A stretch of 64,000 nt of DNA from NCBI GenBank assembly GCA_023653785.1, contig JAMKCH010078559.1:1-64000 (forward strand), written 5' to 3'. This document shows, piece by piece, positions 47,333 through 58,759 of the stretch. The translations under genes were made by a program, and so were the position numbers. Origin of the DNA: Ophioderma brevispina. Lineage: Eukaryota; Echinodermata; Ophiuroidea; Amphilepidida; Ophiodermatidae. The notes below the pieces were generated by a model. That model had not been told where the DNA came from and did not search any database. It saw nothing but the letters and a program-made list of their open reading frames with translations. Within the stretch, counting starts at the first letter, position 1; each line of letters begins with the position of its first letter.

Positions 47333-48444
47333 GTATTAATAAACTTGGAAAATGAATCAGCAACAGAATAGCCAAGGACTGTTTGGCACCATCTACTAGA
47401 CAGCTGGAAGTACTAGAAAAGATGCTCCAGAGTAGCTGCAGATGTAACACGACCAATTCTTCATTGAAGTTACCATGCAGCTAAAACCCACCAAGTAGAC
47501 ACAAATTACCTATGCACTAAATGTACACTTGCCATGTATTTTGCCGCATAGAGAATATGTACCACGCAGTGGCTGGTCTGCACCGTGCTACATGGTTTAC
47601 GAGCCGTCTCTCAGCGCCGCGCGCGGTATTTCTCATGGTCAATTTGTGTTGGATATTTTTGGCATATATTTATTCGGCTTTTTTTACTAAATATCGTGTA
47701 TTGGGGTTTTTGAGGATGCCCGATTCAATTTCACAATTATTCCCTCAAAATGCAATTGTAAAAAATGCTAAACATAGCGCAAGTGTATAGCGCCCTCATT
47801 TCGTCCCCCACTATCAAAATGGCTCGTAGTACTGCGATATCGATTTTGGTAGCTGTTGTCTACCCTATAATTCTCCACCATACCCACCTTCTCTCCATCT
47901 AGTGGCCAACTACGAGCAGCCATTGGGGTGGTACTGTAGTAGTATGACGCCTCACGTATCCCTAATACCTGTGACTTTGCACCAATCCCGGTGGTCCCTA
48001 ATCTTTTAGCTACCATTGGCAACTAGCCCATGTATACACGTGTACTCTGTATAGGCCACCCCAACTAGTAAGAAAACGGCCGTGTACTCCACTCTTGGTG
48101 TCTTCCTTGTACATTTTCAATCACCTCGTAGGCAATTTGAGTACACTTTGATGGTACTGCTAAAAACAGCAGCTGTGTTTACCAAATTCTTGTCCTTAGC
48201 TGTGAGTCCTGCAGTCGATAATGCATCAAGGGGTAACTGTGGTAAGATCTACAAGTACACATGGAGTAGCCTTTAAGCTCTGGCTACACCATGGGTAAGA
48301 ATTGCTTGTGACGGCTCTTCAACAAGAGACCATCGGTGGTTTGTGTTCCTTTTGGTATTTGTTGCTTTGGATGATACCACATGATCTTTTTCCACTAGTT
48401 TATGTGGGTATTTCAAACATCTTCAAGCACGTGAAGAGTCGTGA
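47333..48444. other. Non-coding stretch
   Basis: No gene recognised. The frame 47768-48022 (minus) lacks motifs. Confidence 0.4.
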
Positions 48445-48907
48445 CTAGAGAATTTCGCGGTCTCAGGCTTTCGGGTCGCTATATTCAAAGATATAACTTG
48501 GTGGGGCCGCCCCATGACCTTGACCCTGGCACGTGACCTTTGATCTCATCAACATATGGGGATCGCATGGTGGCACCTATGACAAAAGTTGGTTCCAATT
48601 GAACTTCAAGTTTTCAATTAGATCAATTTACATTTTTAGCCCATTTTTTCAACTTGCCCTCACATACCTTTGACCTTCGACATGACCTTTGACCTTCATC
48701 AACATAATGAGGGGATCCCAGTGTGCCCATCTGACAGAAGTTTTGGATTTCCAATTGAAGTTAAACTTTGTCAATTGAGGTCATTTAAAAAAAAAAACTT
48801 AACAATTTGTGTACACACAATCCACAACACACACATACACACACACATACATACACACGCACACGGATTGCTAAATGGTCCCTGCCACTATAGCTGGCGG
48901 CCCACAA
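48445..48907 (+). repeat. Interspersed repeat family B (copy 1), DR1-like motifs
   Basis: Shares with 52061-52363 the order 'gaatttc(g/a)cggt', 'gctatattcaaaga', 'ccccatgacctt', 'catcaacatatg', 'ggttccaattgaacttcaa', an A-run with 'cttaacaattt', a CA microsatellite (48820-48863), and the end 'ctatagctggcggcccacaa'. It contains TGACCTTTGACCT at 48683-48695, a direct repeat of nuclear-receptor half-sites spaced by one base. Copy 1 has an extra internal segment (about 48625-48760) that repeats the first half. Confidence 0.8.
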
Positions 48908-49437
48908 TTAAAAAACCACAGCATACCTAACACCAGTGACCTTGATGAATCCCAATGCGATCTAGGTTCAAAGTCTCCCTTCACATTCATGCTGAAATTA
49001 AAAACGAACGAGAGATTTATTCAGGTCTAACGGTTAAGCTAATAAAGGGGGTTGATTGTCATCCACTCCGCCCTCAGCAGAGGGCAGTCTTAAAGTGTCC
49101 CAAAAAATGGACAGTTGGTCAATAGCCTCGCCCCAGGATCAGAATTTTACTGGAAAATGGCAAAATATTGTGTCTGAGAAGGCACTATTTCTATTTCCCG
49201 TGAATTGTAGGGCTAAAAAGAGTTTGATTTTTTGGATGTCATAGTGAAAAAGTCCCCCATTTTGGCAAAAGCTATAAATAGTATTCTATGGGCTTACAAA
49301 ATCAGGTTTTAACTCTCCTTTTTTTAAAAATGGATGGAATATTGCTGAACCTTTACAGATGGATTTGGGGGCATCAGCGTTTATCAATCAGGGACGATGA
49401 AATTTTTATGAATGAGGAATAAATTCATCGACATTAT
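48908..49437. other. Non-coding spacer
   Basis: No gene or repeat recognised. Confidence 0.4.
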
Positions 49438-49575
49438 TTGATACACCAAGCAATTTCATAATTCTGGACCATTTTTGGGCACTACTTCTAATGACCCTCT
49501 AGATGCCTTCGACCCTTGCTCTGACGGGGTGACTTGTTGGGGAACGACCCCAAGGACCTTACATCCAAGTACGGA
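49438..49575 (-). repeat. Fragment related to repeat family A tandem units
   Basis: 'gatacaccaagcaattt' and 'ataattctgacc'-like words followed by 'ccaaggacctta' and 'atccaagt' match the tandem units at 51577-51975. Confidence 0.6.
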
Positions 49576-50209
49576 AAACCATATGCGCAAAGTTATGTGG
49601 AACAATGAGCAAAGCTACTGCGACGCTATCCACAATCTGTAGCTGCACGTTACGCGAAAAATAATTTTATATCCACTGAGTCAATAAAATATATTGTGTC
49701 TTTTAATATACAATAAAACGTAAAAGAATTAAATAGACAATAAACCCACTATTTTTTATTTAATGTAATTAAATGCATAACAGTACACTGAACTCTTACT
49801 TCACAGATCATTTATTACTTCCAGACAAAACTATATTGGCACAGAGAAGTTATATATATTAGGCCTGAAAGTCTGCTGTGTCCTGCATAAAAAAATGTGA
49901 TGGTGGTCAAGATTTTTTCCATAAACTTTTTAAATATACTGAATAGAATGCCCGCAATTGTGGCATTTTGGCTTATTTTGCCAGTATCTTCCAACCTCCC
50001 ATTTTTCCCCCCCAATCGTGTCTTTGCAACCTGAAGTTTGCTCTTATGTTTGGGTGAGGCAAGTCCTGAAGGCATCGCGACCATACTTTTTACACTAAAG
50101 TAACCAGTAATGTTTACAAGTTACCCGATAAGCATTTCCAGAGAAGATGCATATCAGTAGCTTCCCCAATGCAATTGCTTCAAATGAGGTTGTGTACAGC
50201 TACTGATGT
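49576..50209. other. Spacer with a weak minus-strand open block
   Basis: On the minus strand, 50084-49970 gives a lysine-rich frame (SPKHKSKLQVAKTRLGGKNG) that could be an exon following 50453-50608. Its splice signals are weak, so I leave it uncalled. Confidence 0.3.
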
Positions 50210-50294
50210 GAATCGTTAGAGATGAAACATGGGTAAATTTGACAGTACTTATCACAAACTTGCATTTTAAGAATCTTTTCATCTCTAACGATTC
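50210..50294. repeat. Perfect 18-bp inverted repeat, 49-nt loop
   Basis: 'gaatcgttagagatgaaa' at 50210-50227 and its exact reverse complement at 50277-50294. Confidence 0.8.
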
Positions 50295-50452
50295 CATGAC
50301 TACCTGTACAAAAACTTACATTGGAAGCAATGCATTGTGAAGCTAACTGATATCTTCTCTTGCGTTTCCCTTCTCTCTCTGTAGCGAAACTGGATACCTT
50401 TTCTGATGGCTATACAAAATATCCCACTATGTAAATACAAAGGCTGACATAC

Positions 50453-50608
50453 CTTCAAGTTTTCCTCATTGTAACAGTGAATACTTTGAATGTCGGCTCC
50501 TGATGTAGACCTGCCCCTTGTAGCACTCCAAGGTGACGTCCCTCCACGCTCCCCTGGCTCTTGCGATGCAGTGACGGACAAACTCACACTCAGGGCTGTA
50601 CCAATAGC
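50453..50608 (-). CDS. Candidate internal exon of an unknown gene (minus strand)
   Basis: A block of exactly 156 bp (52 codons) lies between an acceptor 'tatatttgtgacag' and a donor 'gtatgt' on the minus strand. One frame is open from end to end with both boundaries in phase 0. It is serine-, threonine- and glycine-rich, with runs such as SVTASQEPGERGGTSPW and ADIQSIHCYNEENLK. A second frame is also open through most of the block (YSPECEFVRHCIARARGAW), so composition alone does not decide. The sequence is clearly richer in G and C than its flanks, which supports coding origin. I do not recognise the protein; the composition suggests a flexible linker region. The pyrimidine tract of the acceptor is poor, and no neighbouring exon is certain. 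Confidence 0.4.
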
Positions 50609-51148
50609 CTGTCACAAATATACAATGAATAGTGCAAGTATTTATTATTACATACACGTAGCCTTATCAAGGCCTCACTTTATTTTTTAGTTTGCTATTG
50701 TCCCAAGTCATACATGATGTACTCTCCATGATCACTGGAAAGTGAAGCCTTTTCTCAAATATTTTGTGTGTTTTGCTTTTCTTTATTTTCTAAAGTAAAT
50801 TTCCCATTAAGATGGGTGATCCAATCGACAACCTCGCCACTTCACTTCTCTCCATCAAAATTGAGATTTTGGTATCAGAAGAAAAGTTCACATCTTTCTC
50901 ATTACCCCAGTGAAAATTTAGCCTGGGGAATGTGTCCTTTCAATGTTACGAACAAAAACGTCTATAAAGGTGGTATACAACACTTATTAACACACACTGT
51001 CCTATGGGCCATTTTAGCGGACATTTTAATTCAACTCAAAGTTTGTAATCAGACGTTTTTGGTGATACGCTTCCTTGTAAGGGTCACCTACTTTTAACTA
51101 TAGCAGGAACTGAATGGCCAATGAAGATGACAATGCTTTAATTATACA
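50609..51148. other. Non-coding spacer
   Basis: No gene. The frame 50768-51097 (plus) lacks motifs. Confidence 0.35.
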
Positions 51149-51429
51149 GGCTGGTATTCTGAAAGGGAGTCTAACTTTAGTCCTGGGTTTAAACCAGGGT
51201 TAGTCCTACATGAGTGGACCCTTTTTTCCTCCAAAATACTCTAAAAATGTGCTGTAATGGGTGAGAAAATTCCTCATGGATGGGCTGTTCCAGCCCATCC
51301 ATGAGGAATTTTTTCACCCATTACATTTAACTTTCACAGTATTTTGAAAGGAAAGAAGGTCCACTCTTGTAGGACTAACCCTGGTTTAAACCCAGGACTA
51401 ACGTTAGACTCCCTTTCAGAATACCAGCC
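51149..51429. mobile_element. Near-perfect fold-back element, 281 bp
   Basis: Almost the whole element is two inverted arms of about 138 bp meeting at 'gggctgttccagccc'. The outer end is 'ggctggtattctgaaaggga' on both sides. Inner words 'gtcctgggtttaaaccaggg' and 'ttcctcatggatgggct' pair exactly. Few mismatches are visible, so it is young or under selection to pair. Confidence 0.9.
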
Positions 51430-51540
51430 TCAGTGTATAAGCAGGATGTATACGATGTGGTCAACTACTAGTTTGGCAGCAATGTTTCATGTTACAGCTG
51501 GGTGTGCGTGCTGTTATTAAAAATACAGCGTTCACGGAAC

Positions 51541-52063
51541 ACATGTTTTGTCTGCCCTCGCAGTTTGCAAATGGGGACAAAGGTCACATGAGGTCACCAA
51601 CATGTGGGACACTACCCAAGGGCCATTGTACCTAAGTGTCATGAAAATTGAAGGACATATGTCGATACACCAAGCAATTTTATAATTCTGACCTTTTTGG
51701 GCCACAAAGGTCACATGAGGTCACCAATATGTTGGACACTAACCAAGGACCATTGTATCCAAGTGCCACAAAGACCAATCAGCATAATCTGGATACACCA
51801 GGCAATTTTATAAATCTGACCACTTCTTTGGCCATGACCTCGAATGTCCTCTAGAGTACCTCCTTTGACCCCACTCATGAGAGGGGTAACTGTGGGGCAC
51901 TACCCAAGGACCATTGCATACAAGTGGCATGAAAATGTACACAAGTATATGGAAACAGCTGGCAATTATATTTTGGGATAACATGTGGATCAATATTTTA
52001 CCATACACAGACAGGCAGAAAGACAGACACAGCAATCCTTATGTGCCCTCTTGCAGACACAAC
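51541..52063 (-). repeat. Interspersed repeat family A, long copy with three tandem units
   Basis: On the minus strand it starts 'gtgtctgcaagagggcacat' plus 'aaggattgct' and ends 'cagtttgcgagggcagac'-type sequence, as in 43557-43956. The middle holds three tandem units of about 125-145 bp (51577-51700, 51701-51832, 51833-51975). Each has 'ccaaggaccattg', 'caagtg(c/g)ca', 'acaccaagcaatttta' and 'aaggtcacatgaggtcacca'-like words. Confidence 0.75.
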
Positions 52064-52363
52064 TAGAATTTCACGGTTCTCAACTTTCGCGCTCGCTATA
52101 TTCAAAGAATATAAGCTGTGGGCCACCCCATGACCTTTGACCCTGGCACATGGCCTTTGACCTCATCAACATATGAGGGATCGCATGGTGCACCTATGAC
52201 ACAAGTTTGGTTCCAATTGAACTTCAACTTTTCAATTGAGGTCGATTTAAAAAAAAAACTTAACAATTTAGTGACACACACATGTATACATACACCCTCA
52301 CACACATACACATGCACAACGGATTGCTAAGTGATCCTGCCAGCTATAGCTGGCGGCCCACAA
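52061..52363 (+). repeat. Interspersed repeat family B (copy 2), DR1-like motifs
   Basis: Shorter version of 48445-48907, abutting family A at 52063. It contains TGACCTTTGACCC at 52131-52143 and GGCCTTTGACCTC at 52151-52163. It ends 'ccagctatagctggcggccc', of which 'ccagctatagctgg' is palindromic. Confidence 0.8.
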
Positions 52364-52395
52364 CAATAAAGAGGGTTTGATCACCAACCAATGTT

Positions 52396-52564
52396 TGCAC
52401 AAGGGGGTCACCCCTCGGCAATTTGGGGGGAATTGCCAAATTTTGGCAGAAATCAGCCATTTTGGGCCAAAATTGGTTTTAAGTCTGCTAATTTTTTATA
52501 TTTTTACCTCCAGAATTTCACTTTTGTCCCCCCTCCCAAAAAAAGAGGTCTGGCGCCACCACTG
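52396..52564 (+). mobile_element. MITE related to 17374-17667 (5' end degraded)
   Basis: Interior 'ccaaattttggcagaaat' and 'ttttgggccaaaattggtt', then 'cccccctcccaaaaaaagag' and the end 'gtctggcgccaccactg', correspond to the first copy. The matching left end is eroded. Confidence 0.65.
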
Positions 52565-52569
52565 CATAT

Positions 52570-52744
52570 AAATCATTACCTTTGTAGGCCTACATGGCAA
52601 GATTCCGTTAATGGATTTATCTAATTTTTGCTCTTGCATGTCCCTACTTATATCAGTTGTCAAAATTGTGTTGCCACTGCTTAAAATCGATCTAAATCGA
52701 TCTAAAAATAAAAGAGACGATTTGCATGGGGTCAAACAGCTGTG
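52570..52744 (-). mobile_element. Partial copy of the 37271-37667 MITE
   Basis: The reverse complement matches the left half of that element over about 170 bp: 'cacagctgtttgaccccatg', 'aagcagtggcaacacaattt' and 'aactgatataagtagggaca'. It lies beside another MITE that also ends in GGCGCCACC. Confidence 0.75.
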
Positions 52745-52852
52745 AAGTGTTATTAACAGCCGATAAGAGGCACTTTTTGATACGACAAGTCACATGTTAT
52801 GTTGCTGGACTTTTTTTGGCAGTGGAATGTTCATGGAGCCCCAGATAACTTA

Positions 52853-53750
52853 GGGTGCATTCACACATGAGCATTTAGTCATGACCGTGTAAATGTGAAC
52901 ACATTTCTTCAAAAGGTGGCCGAGTCATGACTAAAGCCAATTTTAGAAATTGGCCGAGTCGCTCAAAATGCGAGTGTCTCTGACTGTCCCGGTCGTGACT
53001 ACAAGTATGTGCGAATGCAAATCTTGCCCAGATGTGGGAAATCTTGCTCATGTGAACACCTTGACAAGTTGACATAGGATTAGCGACAATGCATCCCTGG
53101 TTGTCTCCTGTCTATACTAAGGCATAAAAAAATATGTTTGTTTGGCGTAACAGAGAAAAAATATCAGGGTCGGTCGGTCAGATTTTTTTTTTTAAAGATC
53201 TTCTCAATGTTTTACTCAAAAATGAATAAAAGATGCTACTATTCAAAGCTTTTTTCAATGACATAGCAAATATCTTTTATTTTGCTTTGTCTTGTTTTGT
53301 TATTTTTTCGTCTCTGTGTTGGTAAAAAAAAATATTAAATTGTGGATGAATATAATGGGTCAGTCGGGAGAATATTTTTTTATTTTGTGCAAATTGCATA
53401 AAAAATTTTGTGCAAATTGCATAAAAAACTTTTGAGTCGGCAGGTTTTTTAGGGTCGGTCGGGTTACGCCAAACAATTTTTTTATGCCTAAGTGTTGTGC
53501 TTGACACAATCTTCTTTGTCTATAATCTAAATCTTCCTTGGTTATAATTTAAACATAGCAAAACCACACCCAAGACTGTAAAATCGGCAACATCACAAAA
53601 ATTCTTCCCGTAAATGGGCTAGCAAGGCGGGCCCGACTTGCGACACAGCTAGTCATGCTTCAATGCCCAATGTGTGAACAAAATTTTGTAAGTAGGCTCA
53701 GCCATGACTAGTAAAAACTTGGTCATGACTATCCATGTGTGAACACACCC
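52853..53750. mobile_element. MITE with GGGTGCATTCACACATG ends, interrupted
   Basis: The left 'gggtgcattcacacatgagc' plus 'agtcatgac' is mirrored by 'ggtcatgactatccatgtgt' plus 'gaacacaccc' at the right end. The interior repeats 'agtcatgac' and 'gtgtgaac' words. An unrelated element is inserted at 53117-53493, so the original was about 520 bp. Confidence 0.8.
53117..53493. mobile_element. Nested MITE with TTAGGCATAAAAAAA and TTTGGCGTAA ends
   Basis: The left 'ctaaggcataaaaaaatatg' plus 'tttggcgtaac' and 'gggtcggtcgg' is mirrored by 'cggtcgggttacgccaaaca' plus 'atttttttatgcctaag'. The interior has a direct repeat 'ttttgtgcaaattgcataaa' at 53384 and 53405. Relative: 18536-18899. Confidence 0.8.
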
Positions 53751-56160
53751 AGACAGTACAGACATTCTCTTGCACCCAGACAATGCAGAGATTCTTTTGT
53801 ACAACTGTTTCTAGCAATGCATGAGTTGCCACACAATCCTTCAGCCAGACGGGTGAAACTGTGTACAAAATGCCCATAGATGATTTCAATATCGATAGTA
53901 ATAGCGCCACCATTTTTGATAAGCTACCTAATAGACTCCAATTTATGCAGAATGACGTATTATAACGTAGCATAAATTTTACAGCTCCATGTAGGACCGG
54001 CGATCTATAAGCTACTGATTTCATGCAGTATGCCTCCACTCTCTTGATCGAGTGTCCTATCCCAAATTTATTAGGATCCCTGCTTCAGCCTAATATGCAC
54101 CTTCACAAAAGCTAAATACTAACAGTAACAATAGCCGGTCATTGAGTTGGAACACATTTAAAATTTTCTGTACTTAGATTCCACATGTTTGGTTTTAGAA
54201 TTAATTTGCAAGTGGCTCAGCTGTAAGTGCTATATCTGTCTCAAAAAAACTTTTTTTTAACGGATCAAGGACCGTAATTTTAACTAGCTAAGGCCATACA
54301 GGTGAGACAACTTCACATCAAAGTTTTTTTTTACACTTTCTTTATTTCTATGGACTGATCTGAGATGCATCGGCCATTTGGCATAGCTACTACCAACCAG
54401 CCAAGGCACCGGTGAATTTGCATGCAATTTGACAACCTTTACAGGATGAGGTTTCATAGGCAACGAGAGCATCAAGGATGCTGTGGCTACTCAAGAGAGT
54501 GGTGGTGTTGGTGAGTTGTGCATGAGGTGAAACCACTATAGGACAGAGCAACAATGGCATGCTAGTGATACTTCCCATATACAAAGTCCCCTTAACTGTT
54601 CATTGTTTTCCAATTTTCAAAAATCACGGCGCGGACCCTTTTTGTTTAGGAAGAAAAATTGCCCCTAGATCTAACAAGAAAAAATATGCTACACCTTGTT
54701 TGCGGTTGATCATCAGGAATTAGTCTTTTTCCGAAAGGATGTTAGGGATATAGGCTATAGCCAGTGTGAAAATTTGTTCATTGTAAGGACAACAAAAAAA
54801 CAAGTTGTTTCCAGTAGGTAGTCCAAAAACGTAAATGTAAAAAAGAACTTTTTATTTGAATTTTAAAAAAAGGGAAATTGGGAACTGCCCAAATAATGGG
54901 CAAGTTCCAATGACCTTTGGCACTTGCCCATGGATCTAAACGGTGATAACATGATTACCTTGCAATGTGCATGGTCGGTCATATTTGAGTGGCATATGTC
55001 AAAATGATGCCAAGCATTGAATGGGCTGTGTCTTCATAACAAGAGATCTACAGGATTTCTAGTGTCTGTCACCTGATGGCTATATTTCACGGACCTGAGA
55101 TGATCTGTGACCTTAGAATTTGATTGTGTCCACGAGTTAAAAATTGGCATTTTTTCCAGCCCTGATTATAGATCCCAACAAATAAAACTTTCATGTAGTC
55201 AGCTCTGGAGACACAACAATTTTCATGAAATTCCTACCTTCATAAACTTGCTCCGAGAATCGTAGACTCAATCCTTGCTTGATGCGACGCATTGCGGCCG
55301 AGTGGAATAATATGTAATTATGTCATCAAAATCTTTCTTTTGTATCACTTTGAGAACATACCAAATGTTTGTAAAACATCTCATCATTCGTGGTTATGCC
55401 AGGGAAAAATAAAAGACATTTTTCACTTCAAGTGTTGGGAAGTACATTTGGTAATGTCAAGTGCATTTGACTCTTACAGGTGCATGTTCCGATCGTCTTT
55501 GGGACCCGCGTTTAACCGGAAGTTAGTATCGATTTGAGATCAGATGAAAGGCCGTATTTTTTTCTTCCTGGTCGTCATGAAATTTGAGCTCTCAAAAACC
55601 ATTCATTACAAGATATTAACAAAAACTGCCGACAATTAATGGTTAACCATCAATATTAGCACAATATTGAATTGCAAAGGGCTTTGCCAGCAATAGACAT
55701 TATTGCTTCTACCATCAAAAACGGCCAAGTTTGTTCCCACAGTATTGACGAGGTGTATGTGCACGTTGCCAGCTCTCATATCAAGTAGAGAACACAATAG
55801 TACATAAATGAACGAAGCACAAAGGGAAATAAATGGCATTGAAAAAAAATGACATATGAAAAGAGACCTTACTGAAATCACTCCAACAAAGTTTGACAAC
55901 AATTGGCGGGTTACATTCTGATTAAAACAGTAAACACCAGGAAGAGTTCGGGGGGGGGGGGGGGGGGGGGGGGGCGGGGGGGCAGCTGACATATCTGCCA
56001 GCATTTACCAAACTTGAAAAGCGTGTGACTGTCATCAGCTCACAGACCAGTGCTATTGTATATGTGTAATCCCGGCTAAATCAATCTTTCACTTGCCAGA
56101 TCATATCTTATACCAAGCCTAAAGTACAATGCCTGACTCCTGGTCTGAATGCTTGTGAAG
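53751..56160. other. Non-coding stretch with G-run
   Basis: No gene supported. A minus-strand frame at 54390-54584 has cysteines and an ALVAYETSSCKGCQIACKF stretch, but no splice signals I trust. 55950-55983 is an almost pure G tract interrupted by one C, which could form G-quadruplex or reflect assembly trouble. Confidence 0.4.
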
Positions 56161-56505
56161 TGTGTCGCAAAACATGCTCTGTAAATTCTGTCAGGGAGGT
56201 GTTGTTGTGGAAAGGAAAATGTTGAGCGCTGTCAGGTATTTATTAGTTGCAATTACATCATGTGAAATGAAAACTAGCAAACCAGTTGCTCAGTCGGATG
56301 TTCGAACCTATTCAATAGTCACTCGCTACTTGGTTTGGAGGAGGACACCTCGCTGTGTTGTCTCCGATTTATTTGTGTTTAGTTTGGCCATCATTTTATA
56401 TGTTTGGACTTTGGATGTACGTCTGAATAATATTATGTGCAACAAAAACCGTTAGCTTCAGCCCTTGAGTATCTTGAGAATGTAAGTACAACTATCATCT
56501 TACAT
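56161..56505 (+). other. Possible 5' LTR region and primer-binding site of the gypsy element
   Basis: A non-coding block ends 'atcatcttaca' just before 'ttggtggcagcggtgg' at 56506-56521. TGG directly after an LTR ending in CA is the usual start of a tRNA primer-binding site. A second 'tggtggcagcgg' occurs at 56819, so the exact site is uncertain. The 3' LTR is not found before 64000, so the repeat cannot be confirmed here. Confidence 0.35.
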
Positions 56506-57953
56506 TTGGTGGCAGCGGTGGTAGTTTTGATATTTCCACCTTGTGAGGAATTTTGCGACTGCTGGACATTTAATTGAGTTCTTCAGCGCGTGGCAGTGCT
56601 TCTTGTAGACACGTGGACATGAGCTGGCACGCGAGTTAAAAATTCCAACGTTCATTCACACCGTTGGAATCTTGCTATGTACGAATGGGACCGTCGCATC
56701 GTGCATGGTTGTATTGAACTGGTAGACAATACAGTTTTATTGTCTATCTTGACCCTATACCTGACAACCCGTTATGTTGTCAGGCACAGCATTCACTCGT
56801 CTCTTGGCTGTGGGAATGGTGGCAGCGGTCCTAAAACTCTATGTTGTTATGATAATAACTGGGAGTGTAGTAGCCATCTTGGAATTCGTCATTTGGAATT
56901 TTTCATCTTGGAATTTCGGTGGAATTTCAATCTTGAAATCTTGAATTCCGGTTTTTTGTGAATGGAACTCTGTTGAAACTGTGGACTAGCTATTGTGAGG
57001 AAGCTGACCAAACCCAAACCTGTGAATGTGGATCCGCCTGTTACCCGCAGACGTGGGAAACAATTGACGTATCGCGGTCATGAAACTTTGCGACATTGAA
57101 GATTGTTGGTAGCGTCGTTGAATGAGATTGAGCCACTGAAGTTTTTGCCGTGAACCGGAATTTCTGAAGTTGTGAATTTGGTAAACATAAACTTTATCAG
57201 TGCTAGCATCTAGAAGAATATCGTAGGATTATTTAAATCTAAAACAACAGTCGTTTTGCAGTCAAAACCTTTTATGGTTTGGAATTTTTTTTTCGGTTTA
57301 GTGTTGTGATTTTTTTTTTTTTTGTGATCGTCTGAATTTAATCAGGCGACTGAACACCTATTTTGCTGAACTGCTACGAGTGCTTTGACTTTGGCTGCGA
57401 CTATTAACTTTTGATGATATTTCAACTTTGACCTTTTTTTTTAAAAAAATATCAAAACGAGATCACACAAGTGCAAAAACATTTGCGATAGATGTATGGG
57501 TGCATATTTCAAAATGGTGCAGCTCTTGAATGGTGCGTAGGTTTTTGTGCTTTAATACGCGCTTCATTGTATAGATTATAAATTTTGAGAGGTTGCATTT
57601 GTAGATTTGCTCTTTTTGTGGTAATTGTTAATTGAATTCTGATAGAATTTTTCTTAACTCTTTTCAGTGGAAGATTTTGTCAGATTACAACATTAGGTGG
57701 CTGACATTCACATTTTTTTTGAGTCAACAATGACAGGATTGTGGGACTCATTGAATGTAGGTTATTGTTGTCTTCTGTGTTGTATGTTAATGTATTATAT
57801 CAATATGATCTTTGGACTTTATTTGCACATACATGTACATTAAGGGAATTTCCCAATTAATATATTAGTTTTGTGCAGCAGACAATTCACATAGGTCTTA
57901 CATTTGTATCTATTCAATTTTGACTTGATTCAATTTCAAAATTCCGTGTCATC
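56506..57953 (+). other. Leader of the gypsy element, non-coding
   Basis: About 1.4 kb with no sustained frame. It contains 'cctgacaacccgttatgttgtcagg' (56760-56784), an inverted repeat, and T-rich tracts at 57290-57320. Confidence 0.35.
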
Positions 57954-58707
57954 ATGGACGTCCAGATGCACCTGAGAGGGCTGTTCTTCCTCCAATGGGA
58001 CCCCTCTACTTGCCAATGCTTTTAAAGGTGTGGTGAAAATGAAGATTTTAATCAATGGTATCGGAAGTTAGAAATTGTCATAACGAATTACCCCAATGGT
58101 TGCTCCACACAATTTTGAAGCATTCACCAGTCGACTGAAGGAGCTAGGCATTTGCCTACTGGGATCAATTACCTTGGATGTTAAGGCAAATTTAGACTTG
58201 ACTAAAAAATGCCATGTGAGAGTATTTGGGCGGACCACCCAAATGAAAAGATAGAAATTGCACTCATTATAGTCCAAGAATTGAAGGTGAACCTTCGAAA
58301 GTATGCTTGCGCAGTAGGGAGATGATAATATAGCCTTCACTGGTTGCTTAGATATGTGAACAATTTAAGAGAAGAAAGAAACGCTCGTAGGTTTACAGGG
58401 CTTAGATCCTGTACTTAAGTAGTGAAATGTTTAGGGAACATGGTCTGTAACTGTTGAAAATGCAGTCGATATTTCGTGTTTGGAATTGGCACAAAAGATG
58501 GCAAGAGGCAACAGCCTTGTGTTTAAAACAGATACAGTAATATGCTTTATTCTGGTAATCATCTGCCAGTCTCCAAGATACATTACAATGTCAGAGCAAT
58601 CTGTGGTTTCACAATTATCTCAAATGACATGGAAACTTGACAAATTGACGGACTCATGCAATGATGATAGTGGTCATGTAAATAGTAATCACCTCCAGAA
58701 CAATTAG
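57954..58707 (+). pseudogene. Gag-like region of Ty3/gypsy element
   Basis: The ATG at 57954 opens a short frame. A few shifts later FNQWYRKLEIVITNYP appears (about 58034-58090), resembling the start of the structural domain of gypsy Gag, which packages the RNA in virus-like particles. A clean 75-codon frame 58480-58707 (VVSQLSQMTWKLDKLTD) probably represents its C-terminal part. No CCHC zinc knuckle is visible. Several stops and shifts make it non-functional. The assignment relies mainly on position before protease and RT. Confidence 0.45.
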
Positions 58708-58759
58708 ATCTCTTATACGTGTAGGAAGTTGAGATTCGCCATCTAGGTCACTTCGTTCT

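Noticed and set aside
54284..54584. Minus-strand cysteine-containing frames resembling an exon
   Set aside because: Splice sites are weak and two frames compete, so it was not called.
55636..56004. 122-codon minus-strand frame with a polyproline start
   Set aside because: The polyproline comes from the G-run at 55950-55983; the remainder has no motif.
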